A stretch of DNA of 16,839 nt from Verrucomicrobiia bacterium (GCA_030044395.1 JASHVW010000402.1:1-16839), one strand, 5' to 3'; shown: positions 9,001 to 16,282, counted from the stretch's first letter. Numbers and translations: made by a program. The notes: generated from the letters alone by a model not told the origin.

Positions 9001-9030
9001 TCTATATAAAAATGAATGCTTTGTCGACAA
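9001..9030 (-). promoter_or_regulatory. Candidate promoter of the HU gene
   Basis: On the minus strand TTGTCG (9030-9025) and TATAGA (9006-9001) are 18 bp apart, placing a start site about 30 nt before the HU ATG. The -35 overlaps the perfect 10-bp palindrome TTGTCGACAA (9021-9030), a possible operator. The region is AT-rich compared with its surroundings. Prediction by inspection only. Confidence 0.4.
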
Positions 9031-9288
9031 ATTATTGAATCCATTTTACCTCGGAAATGAGCAAATGACGCACCAGATCCGCACCGCTCCGGTCAATTCC
9101 GGCGGATACGCCTGTCGCCTATAGGTGTCTTTTGCCACTTTCGCTTTTTGTCTATGATATTTTCGTGATTTTGTCCACAACAAAAATCAACCCAAAATTG
9201 CTCAATGGAAACGAGTTGGCGACCGATTCGCCGTAAATTGTGCCAATGATTGCAATATCGGCATAATTCAAAAAAATCAAGAGGGGTC

Positions 9289-9303
9289 TGGCAATAACCT
9301 TGC
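9289..9303 (+). promoter_or_regulatory. Sigma54-like (-24/-12) promoter upstream of the sensor kinase
   Basis: TGGCAATAACCTTGC has GG and GC separated by exactly ten bases, with TGGCA and TTGC matching the -24 and -12 consensus of RpoN promoters. Transcription would start near 9315, about 70 nt before the ATG at 9384. No enhancer-binding activator gene is in the window, and a single match of this kind can arise by chance, so activity is inferred only. Confidence 0.35.
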
Positions 9304-9383
9304 GACAAGTTTCGATAAGTTTCCGTTGACCGGACGCCATCAGGTATGGGATGATTGGCTGAAGACTGAAGCTTTGGGCCACT

Positions 9384-11435
9384 ATGAAAACGATTTTAGT
9401 TCTGTCCTCACACCCGGACTTCGCCGATGCCATCCGCTCCAGTGTGAATCCCGAACACTATCGCGTAGTTCAGCGTCTTGGGGTCGAAGAAGCTGAACCG
9501 CTTCTGACGCATGGATTGGCTACGGTTTGCATTTTGGACATTGATTTGATGGGGGTGGAGGGAACCTGGGTCATCGAACGACTTCGTCGTCGCGCTTCAA
9601 AGGTTCCCATCGTTGCTTATACCTCCTTCAGCCAGTCCGAATGGGAGGAGGAGGCGTTCTTGAACGGTGTGACCCACATCCTGACCAAGCCAGTCCGCGG
9701 ACGGCTGTTGAACACGCTGCTGGAACGTCTTTGGAGCGAACCGGTTCAGCGCGCATCCCCGTCGGTCCCGGTCCGGGTTTCATCCCAAGCTTCGCTGTTC
9801 CGTGCCGCCGGACAGGAGATTTCCACGCGCAACGCCAACGAATCGCAAACGCTTGATATGCTGCGCGATTTTTCATCCATCCTGACGCATTCACTCGACG
9901 CGGAAGGGATGCTGAAACAATTTTTACATTTTCTCCGGGAGATTTTGAGCATCAACCGCGCCGCGATTTTTTTAAACCGGCCTGCGGGACCGCTTACGGA
10001 AGTGCTGTCGCCGGAGGAAGGACGACGGCTACGCTCTGCGGCGGCGATTGGGCTTTCGTCCGGATTGCTGGAGCATTTTGAACTGTCACTGGATTCAGGG
10101 ATTGGGGAGCAGTTGTCGAAACTCGGGCGAATTCTACGGCGTGACAGCGATGAAGCCCGGGCGGACGCCGAAGCCCAAAAGGAATTTGAACTGTTGAGCG
10201 CGCAAGTGGCGGTGCCCATTCCCGACCGTGAAAACATCTGCGGGGTGGCGGTATTTGACGGCCGGGTCACCGGCGAGCCATTGGTCAACGCCGAATTGGA
10301 ATTGATTTTTCATTTGCTGGAGCAAGTGGGTCTGGCGCTACGCAATATCTGGCTGCACGATCAACTGGCCGGGAACCACGCGATGATGGCGGATGTACTG
10401 CGGGAGTTGAGCAGCGCCTGCATTGTGGTGGGACGCGACCTGAAAGTGTTGCATGCCAACAAGGCGGCGCGCCGGCATTTTGGCCGCAAAAACGAGCGCA
10501 CCGGCGGATTGGAGTTCAGTGATATTCCCCAGACACTGGGCGCAAAGATTTATCAAGTGCTGAAGACCGGCGCGGCCATTGGGCCGTTCCGTTATCAACC
10601 GGAAAATTCGCCTGAAACCATTTACAGCGTCAGCGTGGTGCCCTTTCAGCGGGGCAATTCCGCCGTACCGGTTTCGGCGCTGTTGACCGCGGATGATTTG
10701 ACCCAAACGGAGCAGTTGCAGCGGTTGGAGGTGGAAGCCGCGAATTTGCGCCTGATCCGGAGCATGGCCGACCGTCTGGCGCACGAAATCGGCAATGCGA
10801 TGGTGCCACTTTCGACCCATCAACAATTGCTTGCGGAAAAATTCAAAGACAAGGAGTTTCGCGATTCCCTCGACCGCGCCATGGCCGACGGCATCAAACG
10901 CGTCGGACGCCTTCTCAACCAGATGCGTTTCCTGGCACGCGACGGGCGTCTGGAGCAGGAAGCCTTTGCCGTCGAAGGTCTGATTGAAGACGCCTACGAA
11001 GAAGCGCGCAAACACCAGCCGTCGGAAACCGCCCAATTGAATTACGACAAGGCTGGCAAACCGGTCGTTATTACCGGCGATCGCGCGGCGCTCACACACG
11101 CGCTGGCGGAAATCATCCTTAATGCGCTGCAGGCGAACCCCAAGACACCGATCATCGGGGTGCGCTGGCAAACGATGGCGGACCAGGGCGGCAGCCAGAA
11201 CATCCAGATTGAAGTCCAGGACAACGGCTCGGGTTTTACCGCCGAAGCCGTGGAAAAAGTGCCCTCACCGTTTTTTACCACGCGGAACGTCGGCTTGGGA
11301 CTGGGCTTGACCGTCAGCCAGAAAATCATTGAAACCCATCATGGAAAGCTGGAAATTCTGCCTCCCCAAGCGGGGCAACCCGCCACCATTCGGGTCATCC
11401 TGCCCATTGAATCCCCTCGTTTGAGTGTGGGGTGA
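9384..11435 (+). CDS. Hybrid sensor histidine kinase (REC-GAF-PAS-HisKA-HATPase)
   Basis: Predicted soluble signalling kinase of 683 residues with no transmembrane helix. Residues 1-120 form a receiver-like domain: ILDIDLMG gives candidate phospho-acceptor D52, T80 and K102 (LTKP) are present, but the acidic pair usually at positions 8-9 is replaced by Ser-Ser. Residues about 155-325 resemble a GAF domain (DMLRDFSSILTHSLDAEGML..., CGVAVFDG). Residues about 335-440 resemble PAS (CIVVGRDLKVLHANKAARRHFG). The dimerisation helix carries LAHEIGNAMVPLSTHQQLL with H467. The ATPase domain has the N box around N580 (EIILNALQANP), G1 DNGSGF (613-618), FFTT, and G2 GLGLGL (637-642). The kinase core resembles NtrB-like and other cytosolic kinases. 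It ends with its own catalytic domain, so a separate output regulator is needed; none is adjacent. The ATG at 9384 starts the receiver fold directly. The gene is convergent with the ferredoxin gene. Confidence 0.93.
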   Translation: MKTILVLSSHPDFADAIRSSVNPEHYRVVQRLGVEEAEPLLTHGLATVCILDIDLMGVEGTWVIERLRRRASKVPIVAYTSFSQSEWEEEAFLNGVTHILTKPVRGRLLNTLLERLWSEPVQRASPSVPVRVSSQASLFRAAGQEISTRNANESQTLDMLRDFSSILTHSLDAEGMLKQFLHFLREILSINRAAIFLNRPAGPLTEVLSPEEGRRLRSAAAIGLSSGLLEHFELSLDSGIGEQLSKLGRILRRDSDEARADAEAQKEFELLSAQVAVPIPDRENICGVAVFDGRVTGEPLVNAELELIFHLLEQVGLALRNIWLHDQLAGNHAMMADVLRELSSACIVVGRDLKVLHANKAARRHFGRKNERTGGLEFSDIPQTLGAKIYQVLKTGAAIGPFRYQPENSPETIYSVSVVPFQRGNSAVPVSALLTADDLTQTEQLQRLEVEAANLRLIRSMADRLAHEIGNAMVPLSTHQQLLAEKFKDKEFRDSLDRAMADGIKRVGRLLNQMRFLARDGRLEQEAFAVEGLIEDAYEEARKHQPSETAQLNYDKAGKPVVITGDRAALTHALAEIILNALQANPKTPIIGVRWQTMADQGGSQNIQIEVQDNGSGFTAEAVEKVPSPFFTTRNVGLGLGLTVSQKIIETHHGKLEILPPQAGQPATIRVILPIESPRLSVG

Positions 11436-11510
11436 AAGAAAAGCCAAGTCTTCTTTTTGTGGAGATAAATCAAACGACGACTATAGCTTTTGTCCCCCCA
11501 AGGCGAACAT

Positions 11511-11744
11511 TTACGCTCCATTGTCGCCGATGGCTTCGACGGGACAGCCCTCCTTGGCTTCTTTACAACGGGCTTCTTCTTCCGGTGAAGCTGGCTGCTT
11601 ATAAACATACGAATAACCGCCATCGTCGTTGCGTTTGAAATTATCGGGCGCGGTCTCGCGGCACAAATCACAATCTATGCACTGATTGTCCACGTAATAT
11701 TTTCCCGGGACGTTTTCGGGGTATTTATTTGCAGCGTCTGCCAT
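11511..11744 (-). CDS. Small 4Fe-4S ferredoxin
   Basis: Cytoplasmic electron carrier of 77 residues. It shows C22-x2-C25-x2-C28 (QCIDCDLC) followed by C67-Pro (EGCPVEAI), the pattern for one 4Fe-4S cluster in single-cluster ferredoxins. C60 is an extra cysteine at the place where some Desulfovibrio ferredoxins have a disulfide partner. The protein is acidic, as expected. The reading frame is open far upstream, but the ATG at 11744-11742 (MADAANKYPENVPGKYY) was chosen because the upstream extension has no protein-like character and overlaps the pseudopilin remnant in the other direction. No partner oxidoreductase is adjacent, so the redox partner is unknown. No Shine-Dalgarno is visible, and the predicted -10 box lies only eight bases from the ATG, suggesting a leaderless message. 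Confidence 0.92.
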   Translation of the reverse strand: MADAANKYPENVPGKYYVDNQCIDCDLCRETAPDNFKRNDDGGYSYVYKQPASPEEEARCKEAKEGCPVEAIGDNGA

Positions 11745-11752
11745 AAAGTGGG

Positions 11753-11781
11753 AATATGGATTCAAATTTGGGTTCTGGCAA
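11753..11781 (-). promoter_or_regulatory. Candidate promoter of the ferredoxin gene (leaderless)
   Basis: On the minus strand TTGCCA (11781-11776) and CATATT (11758-11753) are 17 bp apart; they match five and four of six consensus positions. The -10 box ends eight bases before the ATG, so the start site would fall on or next to the start codon. Inferred by inspection. Confidence 0.4.
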
Positions 11782-11805
11782 GCGTGAAGTGACCCGCGAA
11801 TTGCA

Positions 11806-12016
11806 TTGCAAATCCGCCACTGCGATTGTGTGCCACCGCGCCCTTGCATCAACCTGTGGAAACGCTGCATGGGAAATGTTCCGTCCGGCCAAAGAATGCC
11901 CGGCGCCATTGACATGGGGCTGGCCGATGGCCATACGGAATTGGCGAAGCTCGAAGACCCCGGGGGGGGTTTACTGGCATCTGAATTGGCGGACACCTTC
12001 ACCGAGACCGCAATAA
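11806..12016 (+). pseudogene. Remnant of a type II secretion-like pseudopilin C-terminus, frameshifted at a G8 tract
   Basis: In the frame of position 11806 the translation contains RMPGAIDMGLADGHTELAKL (ending at 11955), followed by ED, which resembles the C-terminal 'fADGHvE..kLe' region of the pseudopilin/H-X9-DG-type proteins that are highly multiplied in Verrucomicrobia and Lentisphaerae. Directly after CCCC and eight G (11962-11969) the similarity passes to the +1 frame, reading VYWHLNWRTPSPRP and then a TAA at 12014-12016, as expected for the rest of such a tail. There is one base too many (or two too few) between the two parts. The hallmark N-terminal prepilin sequence (FTLIELL) is absent: the first frame is closed by a TGA at 11785 and nothing pilin-like lies upstream. 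The remnant is therefore a dead C-terminal fragment. Family assignment comes from recalled motif similarity, not an alignment. Confidence 0.6.
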
Positions 12017-12150
12017 TGGATTCTCCCGGCCGTCTCCACCCTTTCCAGGCGACCCTCGGTTCGACTCCCCGTAAAACCATAAGCAGTTCGATTCATCCGA
12101 TTAAACGCCGCCTCAAAATCTCCACCTTTTTTTGGACTGGTGATAAATGA
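12017..12150. other. Non-coding spacer between pseudopilin remnant and groEL terminator
   Basis: No gene is supported here. The stretch contains a GGTTCGACTCC string (12058-12068) that recalls the T-loop end of tRNA or tmRNA, but the flanking bases do not form a T-stem or an acceptor stem. Open frames on both strands look like chance. Confidence 0.5.
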
Positions 12151-12182
12151 AAACGCGGCTGAAATCGCTTCCAGCCGCGCTT
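12151..12182 (-). terminator. Intrinsic terminator of groEL
   Basis: On the minus strand CGCGGCTG (12179-12172) pairs perfectly with CAGCCGCG (12161-12154) around a 10-nt loop. The stem extends by one G-U and two A-U pairs and runs into TTTT (12153-12150), then C and ATTT. It begins about 30 nt after the groEL stop codon and is the clearest rho-independent terminator in the window. Confidence 0.85.
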
Positions 12183-12210
12183 GAATTTTTCCGACCCGGA
12201 ACGGATTAAA

Positions 12211-13848
12211 TTAATAATCCATTCCGCCCATGCCGCCGCCCGGGGGCATGGCCGGGGCCGGCTTCTCCTTCTCCGGCGCGTCCGTGATGAGGCACTCAGT
12301 GGTGAGCAGCAAGCCCGCGATGCTCGCCGCGTTTTGCAGCGCGCTGCGCGTGACTTTCTTCGGGTCAACGATCCCGGCCTTGACCAGGTCTTCATATTCG
12401 CCGGTCGCGACATTGTAACCTTCGTTGCCTTTCGCTTTCTTGACCGCTTCCACGATGACGCTGCCTTCCACACCTGCATTGGCGGCGAGCCAGCGGAGCG
12501 GAGACTCGACCGCGCGTTTGACAATGCCGACGCCGATTTCTTCGTCTTCATTCGCGCCCTTGACGGATTCAATTGCCGAGACGCAGCGCAGCAAAGCGAC
12601 GCCTCCTCCGGCCACGATGCCTTCCTCAACCGCAGCGCGGGTAGCATGGAGCGCGTCTTCCACGCGCATCTTCTTTTCCTTCATTTCGGTTTCAGTCGCC
12701 GCGCCGACGTTGATGACGGCCACGCCGCCGGCCAGTTTGGCAAGGCGCTCCTGCAATTTTTCGCGGTCGTAATCGCTGGTGGTTTCCTCGATTTGCCGGC
12801 GAATCTGGTTCACGCGGCCCTGGATGTCACTGGACTTGCCGTTGCCTTCGACGATGGTCGTATTTTCCTTGTCCACGACCACGCTCTTGGCGCGGCCGAG
12901 GTCGGTCAATTCGACGCCTTCGAGCTTGATGCCCAGGTCTTCGCTGATGAATTTGCCGCCGGTGAGCACCGCGATGTCTTGCAACATTTCCTTGCGGCGG
13001 TCGCCGAAGCCAGGCGCCTTGACAGCGCAGACGTTAATCGTGCCGCGCAGCTTGTTGACCACGAGCGTTGCCAGGGCCTCGCCTTCGACTTCCTCGGCGA
13101 TGATAAGCAGCGGTTTGCCGAGCTTGGCCGTTTTTTCCAAAATCGGCAGCAAATCCTTCAAGCTGCTGATCTTCTTTTCATAAATCAGAATGTAGCAGTC
13201 CTCGAGTTTTGCCTCCATGGTCTCGGTGTTGGTGACGAAGTAGGGGGACAAATAACCTTTGTCGAACTGCATGCCTTCCACAACGTCCAACGTTGTCTCG
13301 ATGGATTTGGCTTCCTCGACGGTGATCGTACCGTCCTTGCCGACCTTGTCCATGGCATCGGCGATTTTGTCGGCAATTTCGAAATCCCAGTTGGCCGAGA
13401 CCGCGGCGACCTGCTTGATTTCCTCCTTGTCTTTCACCTTTTTGGAGATTTTGTCCAACTGGCCGACTGCGGCTTCCACGGCCTTGTTGATACCGCGCTG
13501 GATGCCAATGGGATTCGCGCCGCTGGTCACGAATTTGAGGCCTTCCCGGTAGATGGACTCCGCGAGGACCGTCGCTGTGGTGGTTCCGTCGCCGGCGGTG
13601 TCGCTGGTTTTGCTGGCGACTTCGCGGACCATTTGCGCGCCCATGTTTTCATATGGGTCCTCGAGCTCGATTTCCTTGGCCACCGACACGCCGTCTTTGG
13701 TAACCGTGGGCGAGCCGAATTTTTTGTCGATCACCACGTTGCGGCCCTTGGGTCCGAGCGTGGCGACGACCGCCTTGGAGAGCTTTTGGACGCCACGCAG
13801 AATCGCCTGCCGCGCCTGTTCGTCGAATACTAATTGTTTTGCTGCCAT
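12211..13848 (-). CDS. groEL: Chaperonin GroEL (Hsp60)
   Basis: Large subunit of the tetradecameric ATP-driven folding chamber that works with GroES. Its 545 residues match the usual 540-550. Nucleotide-binding signatures are TLGPKGRNVVIDK near residues 30-42 and DTAGDGTTTATVLA near 84-97. Apical and intermediate segments such as VKAPGFGDRRKEML and the C-terminal GGGVALLR are present, and the tail ends PPGGGMGGMDY, the usual Gly/Met-rich cavity tail. The ATG at 13848-13846 is followed by the standard MAAKQLVFDEQAR. The gene lies 36 bp behind groES and is closed by a strong intrinsic terminator, so groES-groEL is an operon. The sequence just upstream of the start is A/T-rich and has no Shine-Dalgarno, notable for so abundant a protein. 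The + strand carries a 550-codon antisense open frame that is only a codon-usage shadow. Confidence 0.99.
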   Translation of the reverse strand: MAAKQLVFDEQARQAILRGVQKLSKAVVATLGPKGRNVVIDKKFGSPTVTKDGVSVAKEIELEDPYENMGAQMVREVASKTSDTAGDGTTTATVLAESIYREGLKFVTSGANPIGIQRGINKAVEAAVGQLDKISKKVKDKEEIKQVAAVSANWDFEIADKIADAMDKVGKDGTITVEEAKSIETTLDVVEGMQFDKGYLSPYFVTNTETMEAKLEDCYILIYEKKISSLKDLLPILEKTAKLGKPLLIIAEEVEGEALATLVVNKLRGTINVCAVKAPGFGDRRKEMLQDIAVLTGGKFISEDLGIKLEGVELTDLGRAKSVVVDKENTTIVEGNGKSSDIQGRVNQIRRQIEETTSDYDREKLQERLAKLAGGVAVINVGAATETEMKEKKMRVEDALHATRAAVEEGIVAGGGVALLRCVSAIESVKGANEDEEIGVGIVKRAVESPLRWLAANAGVEGSVIVEAVKKAKGNEGYNVATGEYEDLVKAGIVDPKKVTRSALQNAASIAGLLLTTECLITDAPEKEKPAPAMPPGGGMGGMDY

Positions 13849-13884
13849 ATTTTTAATTGGGAGTTAAATGTTGACTGTTGAGAG

Positions 13885-14178
13885 TTATTCCAAAACCGCC
13901 AGGATGTCGTCTGACGACAGAATCTTGTATTCCTTGCCATCAATCTTGATTTCGGTGCCGCCGTATTTGGAGACGAGCACGCGGTCGCCCTTTTTGACTT
14001 CGAACGGAATTTTTTTGCCGTCGTCATTGGTCTTGCCTGTGCCGAGGGCGATTACGATACCCTCCTGCGGTTTTTCCTTGGCGGTATCGGGGATGATGAT
14101 GCCGCCCTTTTTCACTTCCTTTTCTTCGACCGGTTCGACCAGGATGCGATCGCCGATCGGTTTTACATTTAGTGCCAT
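13885..14178 (-). CDS. groES: Co-chaperonin GroES (Hsp10)
   Basis: Heptameric lid of the GroEL chamber. The 97 residues show the full fold: NVKPIGDRILVEP (4-16), the mobile GroEL-binding loop EKEVKKGGIIIPDTAKEKPQEG (about 19-40, with the GGIIIP contact), and the C-terminal KKGDRVLVSKYGGTEIKIDG and ILAVLE. The ATG at 14178-14176 gives the canonical MALNVKP start. The preceding 35 bases on the coding strand are almost only A and C, with no Shine-Dalgarno and no obvious secondary structure. It is first of the groES-groEL pair and lies 122 bp downstream of dnaK on the same strand. No CIRCE element (TTAGCACTC-N9-GAGTGCTAA) is visible upstream, so HrcA control is not supported here. Confidence 0.98.
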   Translation of the reverse strand: MALNVKPIGDRILVEPVEEKEVKKGGIIIPDTAKEKPQEGIVIALGTGKTNDDGKKIPFEVKKGDRVLVSKYGGTEIKIDGKEYKILSSDDILAVLE

Positions 14179-14267
14179 AGTTTGTTTTCTTGTTTGGTTG
14201 TTTTTCGTTTTTAGCTACGAATTAAATCCCACCGCACCCACGATGGGAAAATATTTTTAATTTTGCG

Positions 14268-14283
14268 GCAGCGCCCGCGCTGC
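14268..14283 (-). other. GC-rich hairpin between dnaK and groES
   Basis: GCAGCG (14268-14273) and CGCTGC (14278-14283) form a perfect 6-bp stem with a 4-nt loop, 17 nt past the dnaK stop on the minus strand. The following bases are A/T-rich (CGCAAAATTAAAAATATTTT on the minus strand) but lack an immediate U-run. It may be a weak terminator or a processing/stability structure separating dnaK from groES. Confidence 0.35.
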
Positions 14284-14300
14284 GCGCTCACCTATGAATT

Positions 14301-16253
14301 TTATTTCTTCTCATCCACGACCTCGGCATCAATCACACCTTCGTCCTTTTTGTCTTCGGACTTGGCCCCGGATTTAGCTTCGCCGCCCTGCCCGCCGCCA
14401 GCCTGTCCAGCTTGTCCGGCCTTTTCTGCCTGTGCCTTGGCAGCGGCTGCTTTGTAAAGCTCCGCGCTCACGCTCTGCCACGCCTCATTGAGCTTCTCAC
14501 TCGCCGATTTGATGGCTGCCGGGTCGCTGCCCTTCAATGCCTCTTTGACCGCGGCGACCGCGGATTCAATCTTGCCCTTGTCATCGCCGGAAATCTTATC
14601 GGCGTTGTCCTTGAGCATCTTCTCGGAACGATAGACGGCGTTGTCCGCTTCGTTGCGCGTCTCAATTTCCTCCTTTTTGGCCTTGTCCTCGTCCGCGTGG
14701 GATTCGGCGTCCTTGCGCATCTTCTCGACTTCGTCCTTCGAGAGGCCGCTGCTGGCCGTGATGGTGATTTTTTGCTCTTTGCCCGTGCCGAGGTCTTTGG
14801 CGCCGACGTGGAGAATGCCGTTGGCGTCAATGTCAAAGGTTACTTCGATTTGCGGCACGCCGCGAGGAGCCGGGGGAATATCGGTCAGATGAAACTTGCC
14901 GATGGTCTTGTTGTCCTTGGCAAATTGGCGTTCGCCTTGAAGAACATGGATTTCCACACCGGGTTGATTATCGCTTGCCGTGGAGAAAATTTCCGATTTT
15001 CGGGTCGGAATGGTCGTATTGCGCTCGATCAATTTGGTGAACACGCCGCCGAGGGTTTCAATGCCCAGCGACAACGGTGTCACGTCGAGCAGCAGCACGT
15101 CCTTGACTTCGCCCTTGAGCACACCGGCCTGGATGCCTGCGCCCACCGCAACCACTTCATCCGGGTTCACGCCCTGATGCGGTTGTTTATTGACCAGAGA
15201 TTTTGCCACTTCCACGACGCGCGGCATGCGAGTCATGCCACCAACGAGGACCAGCTCATCAATCTTGCTCGCCTCAATTCCCGCGTCTTTCAAACAAGAC
15301 TGGACCGGCTTGATGGTGCGCTCGAACAGGTCGTCGGTGAGCTGCTCCATCTTTGCGCGCGTCAAAGTTTTCTGTATGTGCTTCGGCCCGCTCGCATCCG
15401 CGGTAATGAACGGCAGGTTGATCTCGTATTGTTGGGAGGACGACAGCGCAATTTTCGCCTTTTCGGCCTCCTCCTTGATGCGCTGGAGCGCGTCTGGCTG
15501 CTTCCGCAAATCCATGCCGCTATCGCGTTTGAATTCGTCTAAAATCCAATCCATCAGCTTGTTGTCCCAATCGTCGCCGCCCAAATGCGTGTCGCCGTTG
15601 GTAGCTTTGACCTCGAAAACGCCGTCGCCGATTTCCAGGACGGAGATATCGAACGTGCCGCCGCCCAGATCATAGACGGCAATCTTTTCATCCTTTTTCT
15701 TGTCGAGACCGTAAGCGAGCGACGCGGCCGTGGGTTCGTTGATGATGCGGAGCACTTCCAAGCCGGCGATGCGTCCGGCGTCCTTGGTGGCCTGGCGTTG
15801 CGAATCGTTGAAATATGCCGGAACAGTGATGACGGCTTGCGTGACCTTCTCGCCAAGGCGGGTTTCGGCGTCGGCTTTGAGTTTGGAGAGGATCATCGCG
15901 GAGATTTCCGGCGGCGAAAATTGTTTGGGCCGGCCATCCACCTCCACCTCCACGGCGGCGTCGCCGTTGGACGCTTTCACTACTTTGTACGGGACGCGTT
16001 TAATTTCCTCGGAAACTTCGTCGAATTTACGCCCCATGAATCGCTTGATGGAATAAATGGTATTGCGGGAATTGGTGACCGCCTGGCGTTTGGCGGCTTC
16101 GCCGACCAGACGTTCACCGCCTTTGGTGAAGGCGACCACGCTGGGGGTGGTGCGTTTGCCTTCGGAATTCTCCAGAACGAGCGGTTCACCGGCTTCCATG
16201 ACCGCCATACAGGAATTGGTGGTGCCCAAATCAATGCCTAAAACTTTTGCCAT
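14301..16253 (-). CDS. dnaK: Molecular chaperone DnaK (Hsp70)
   Basis: ATP-dependent chaperone that binds exposed hydrophobic segments. The 650 residues match bacterial DnaK (about 640). The actin-like ATPase domain shows IDLGTTNSCMAV (7-18), VITVPAYFNDSQRQATKDAG, INEPTAASLAYGLD, YDLGGGTFD (about 195-203) and LVLVGGMTRMP. The interdomain linker is VKDVLLLDVTPLSLG. The substrate domain contains FSTASDNQPGVEIHVLQGER and FDIDANGILHVGAKDLGTGKEQKI, and the C-terminus has a Gly/Ala/Gln-rich stretch before GVIDAEVVDEKK. The ATG at 16253-16251 (MAKVLGIDLG) is certain. grpE, dnaJ and hrcA, common partners, are not adjacent; instead groES-groEL follow and pyrE precedes. The leader has a tandem 11-nt repeat and a long hairpin further upstream, but no CIRCE or HAIR box that I can see. 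Confidence 0.99.
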   Translation of the reverse strand: MAKVLGIDLGTTNSCMAVMEAGEPLVLENSEGKRTTPSVVAFTKGGERLVGEAAKRQAVTNSRNTIYSIKRFMGRKFDEVSEEIKRVPYKVVKASNGDAAVEVEVDGRPKQFSPPEISAMILSKLKADAETRLGEKVTQAVITVPAYFNDSQRQATKDAGRIAGLEVLRIINEPTAASLAYGLDKKKDEKIAVYDLGGGTFDISVLEIGDGVFEVKATNGDTHLGGDDWDNKLMDWILDEFKRDSGMDLRKQPDALQRIKEEAEKAKIALSSSQQYEINLPFITADASGPKHIQKTLTRAKMEQLTDDLFERTIKPVQSCLKDAGIEASKIDELVLVGGMTRMPRVVEVAKSLVNKQPHQGVNPDEVVAVGAGIQAGVLKGEVKDVLLLDVTPLSLGIETLGGVFTKLIERNTTIPTRKSEIFSTASDNQPGVEIHVLQGERQFAKDNKTIGKFHLTDIPPAPRGVPQIEVTFDIDANGILHVGAKDLGTGKEQKITITASSGLSKDEVEKMRKDAESHADEDKAKKEEIETRNEADNAVYRSEKMLKDNADKISGDDKGKIESAVAAVKEALKGSDPAAIKSASEKLNEAWQSVSAELYKAAAAKAQAEKAGQAGQAGGGQGGEAKSGAKSEDKKDEGVIDAEVVDEKK

Positions 16254-16259
16254 AAGATC

Positions 16260-16282
16260 GTTTCGTTAAATGTTTCGCTAAA
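16260..16282 (-). repeat. Tandem 11-nt repeat in the dnaK leader
   Basis: On the minus strand TTTAGCGAAAC and TTTAACGAAAC stand in direct order 12 bases apart, ending six bases before the dnaK ATG. The copies differ at one position. They could be a regulator or RNA-binding site, or a chance AT-rich duplication. Confidence 0.45.

Larger units (their letters stand above)
8968..9383. other. 416-bp intergenic region between HU and histidine kinase genes
   Basis: No credible coding region is seen; the short open frames here have unnatural composition and no start context. The region holds the candidate HU promoter at its left end and a sigma54-like element near its right end. The middle (about 9060-9290) is AT-richer than the coding sequence. 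It contains only small inverted repeats such as CCGG-tcaatt-CCGG (about 9091-9104) and no tRNA or other known RNA that I can recognise. Confidence 0.6.

Noticed and set aside
10338..11171. Open frame of 277 codons on the - strand opposite the histidine kinase
   Set aside because: Antisense to clear PAS, HisKA and HATPase motifs on the + strand.
11436..11463. A/T-rich inverted repeat AAGAA/TTCTT after the histidine kinase gene as a terminator
   Set aside because: The five-pair A-U stem is too weak to call a terminator.
11745..12080. Upstream extension of the ferredoxin frame to 12080
   Set aside because: The extra 112 residues are Pro/Ser/Arg-rich without domain features and lie antisense to the pseudopilin remnant. 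The ferredoxin fold begins at the internal ATG at 11744.
12045..12085. Possible tRNA or tmRNA 3' end (GGTTCGACTCC)
   Set aside because: The bases around the T-loop-like string do not form a five-pair T-stem, and no matching acceptor or anticodon arm is found upstream.
12181..13833. Open frame of 550 codons on the + strand opposite groEL
   Set aside because: It is the antisense shadow of groEL produced by GC-rich third positions. The translation has no recognisable domains.
14412..15542. Open frame of 376 codons on the + strand opposite dnaK
   Set aside because: It lies wholly antisense to an unmistakable dnaK and has no protein-like features.
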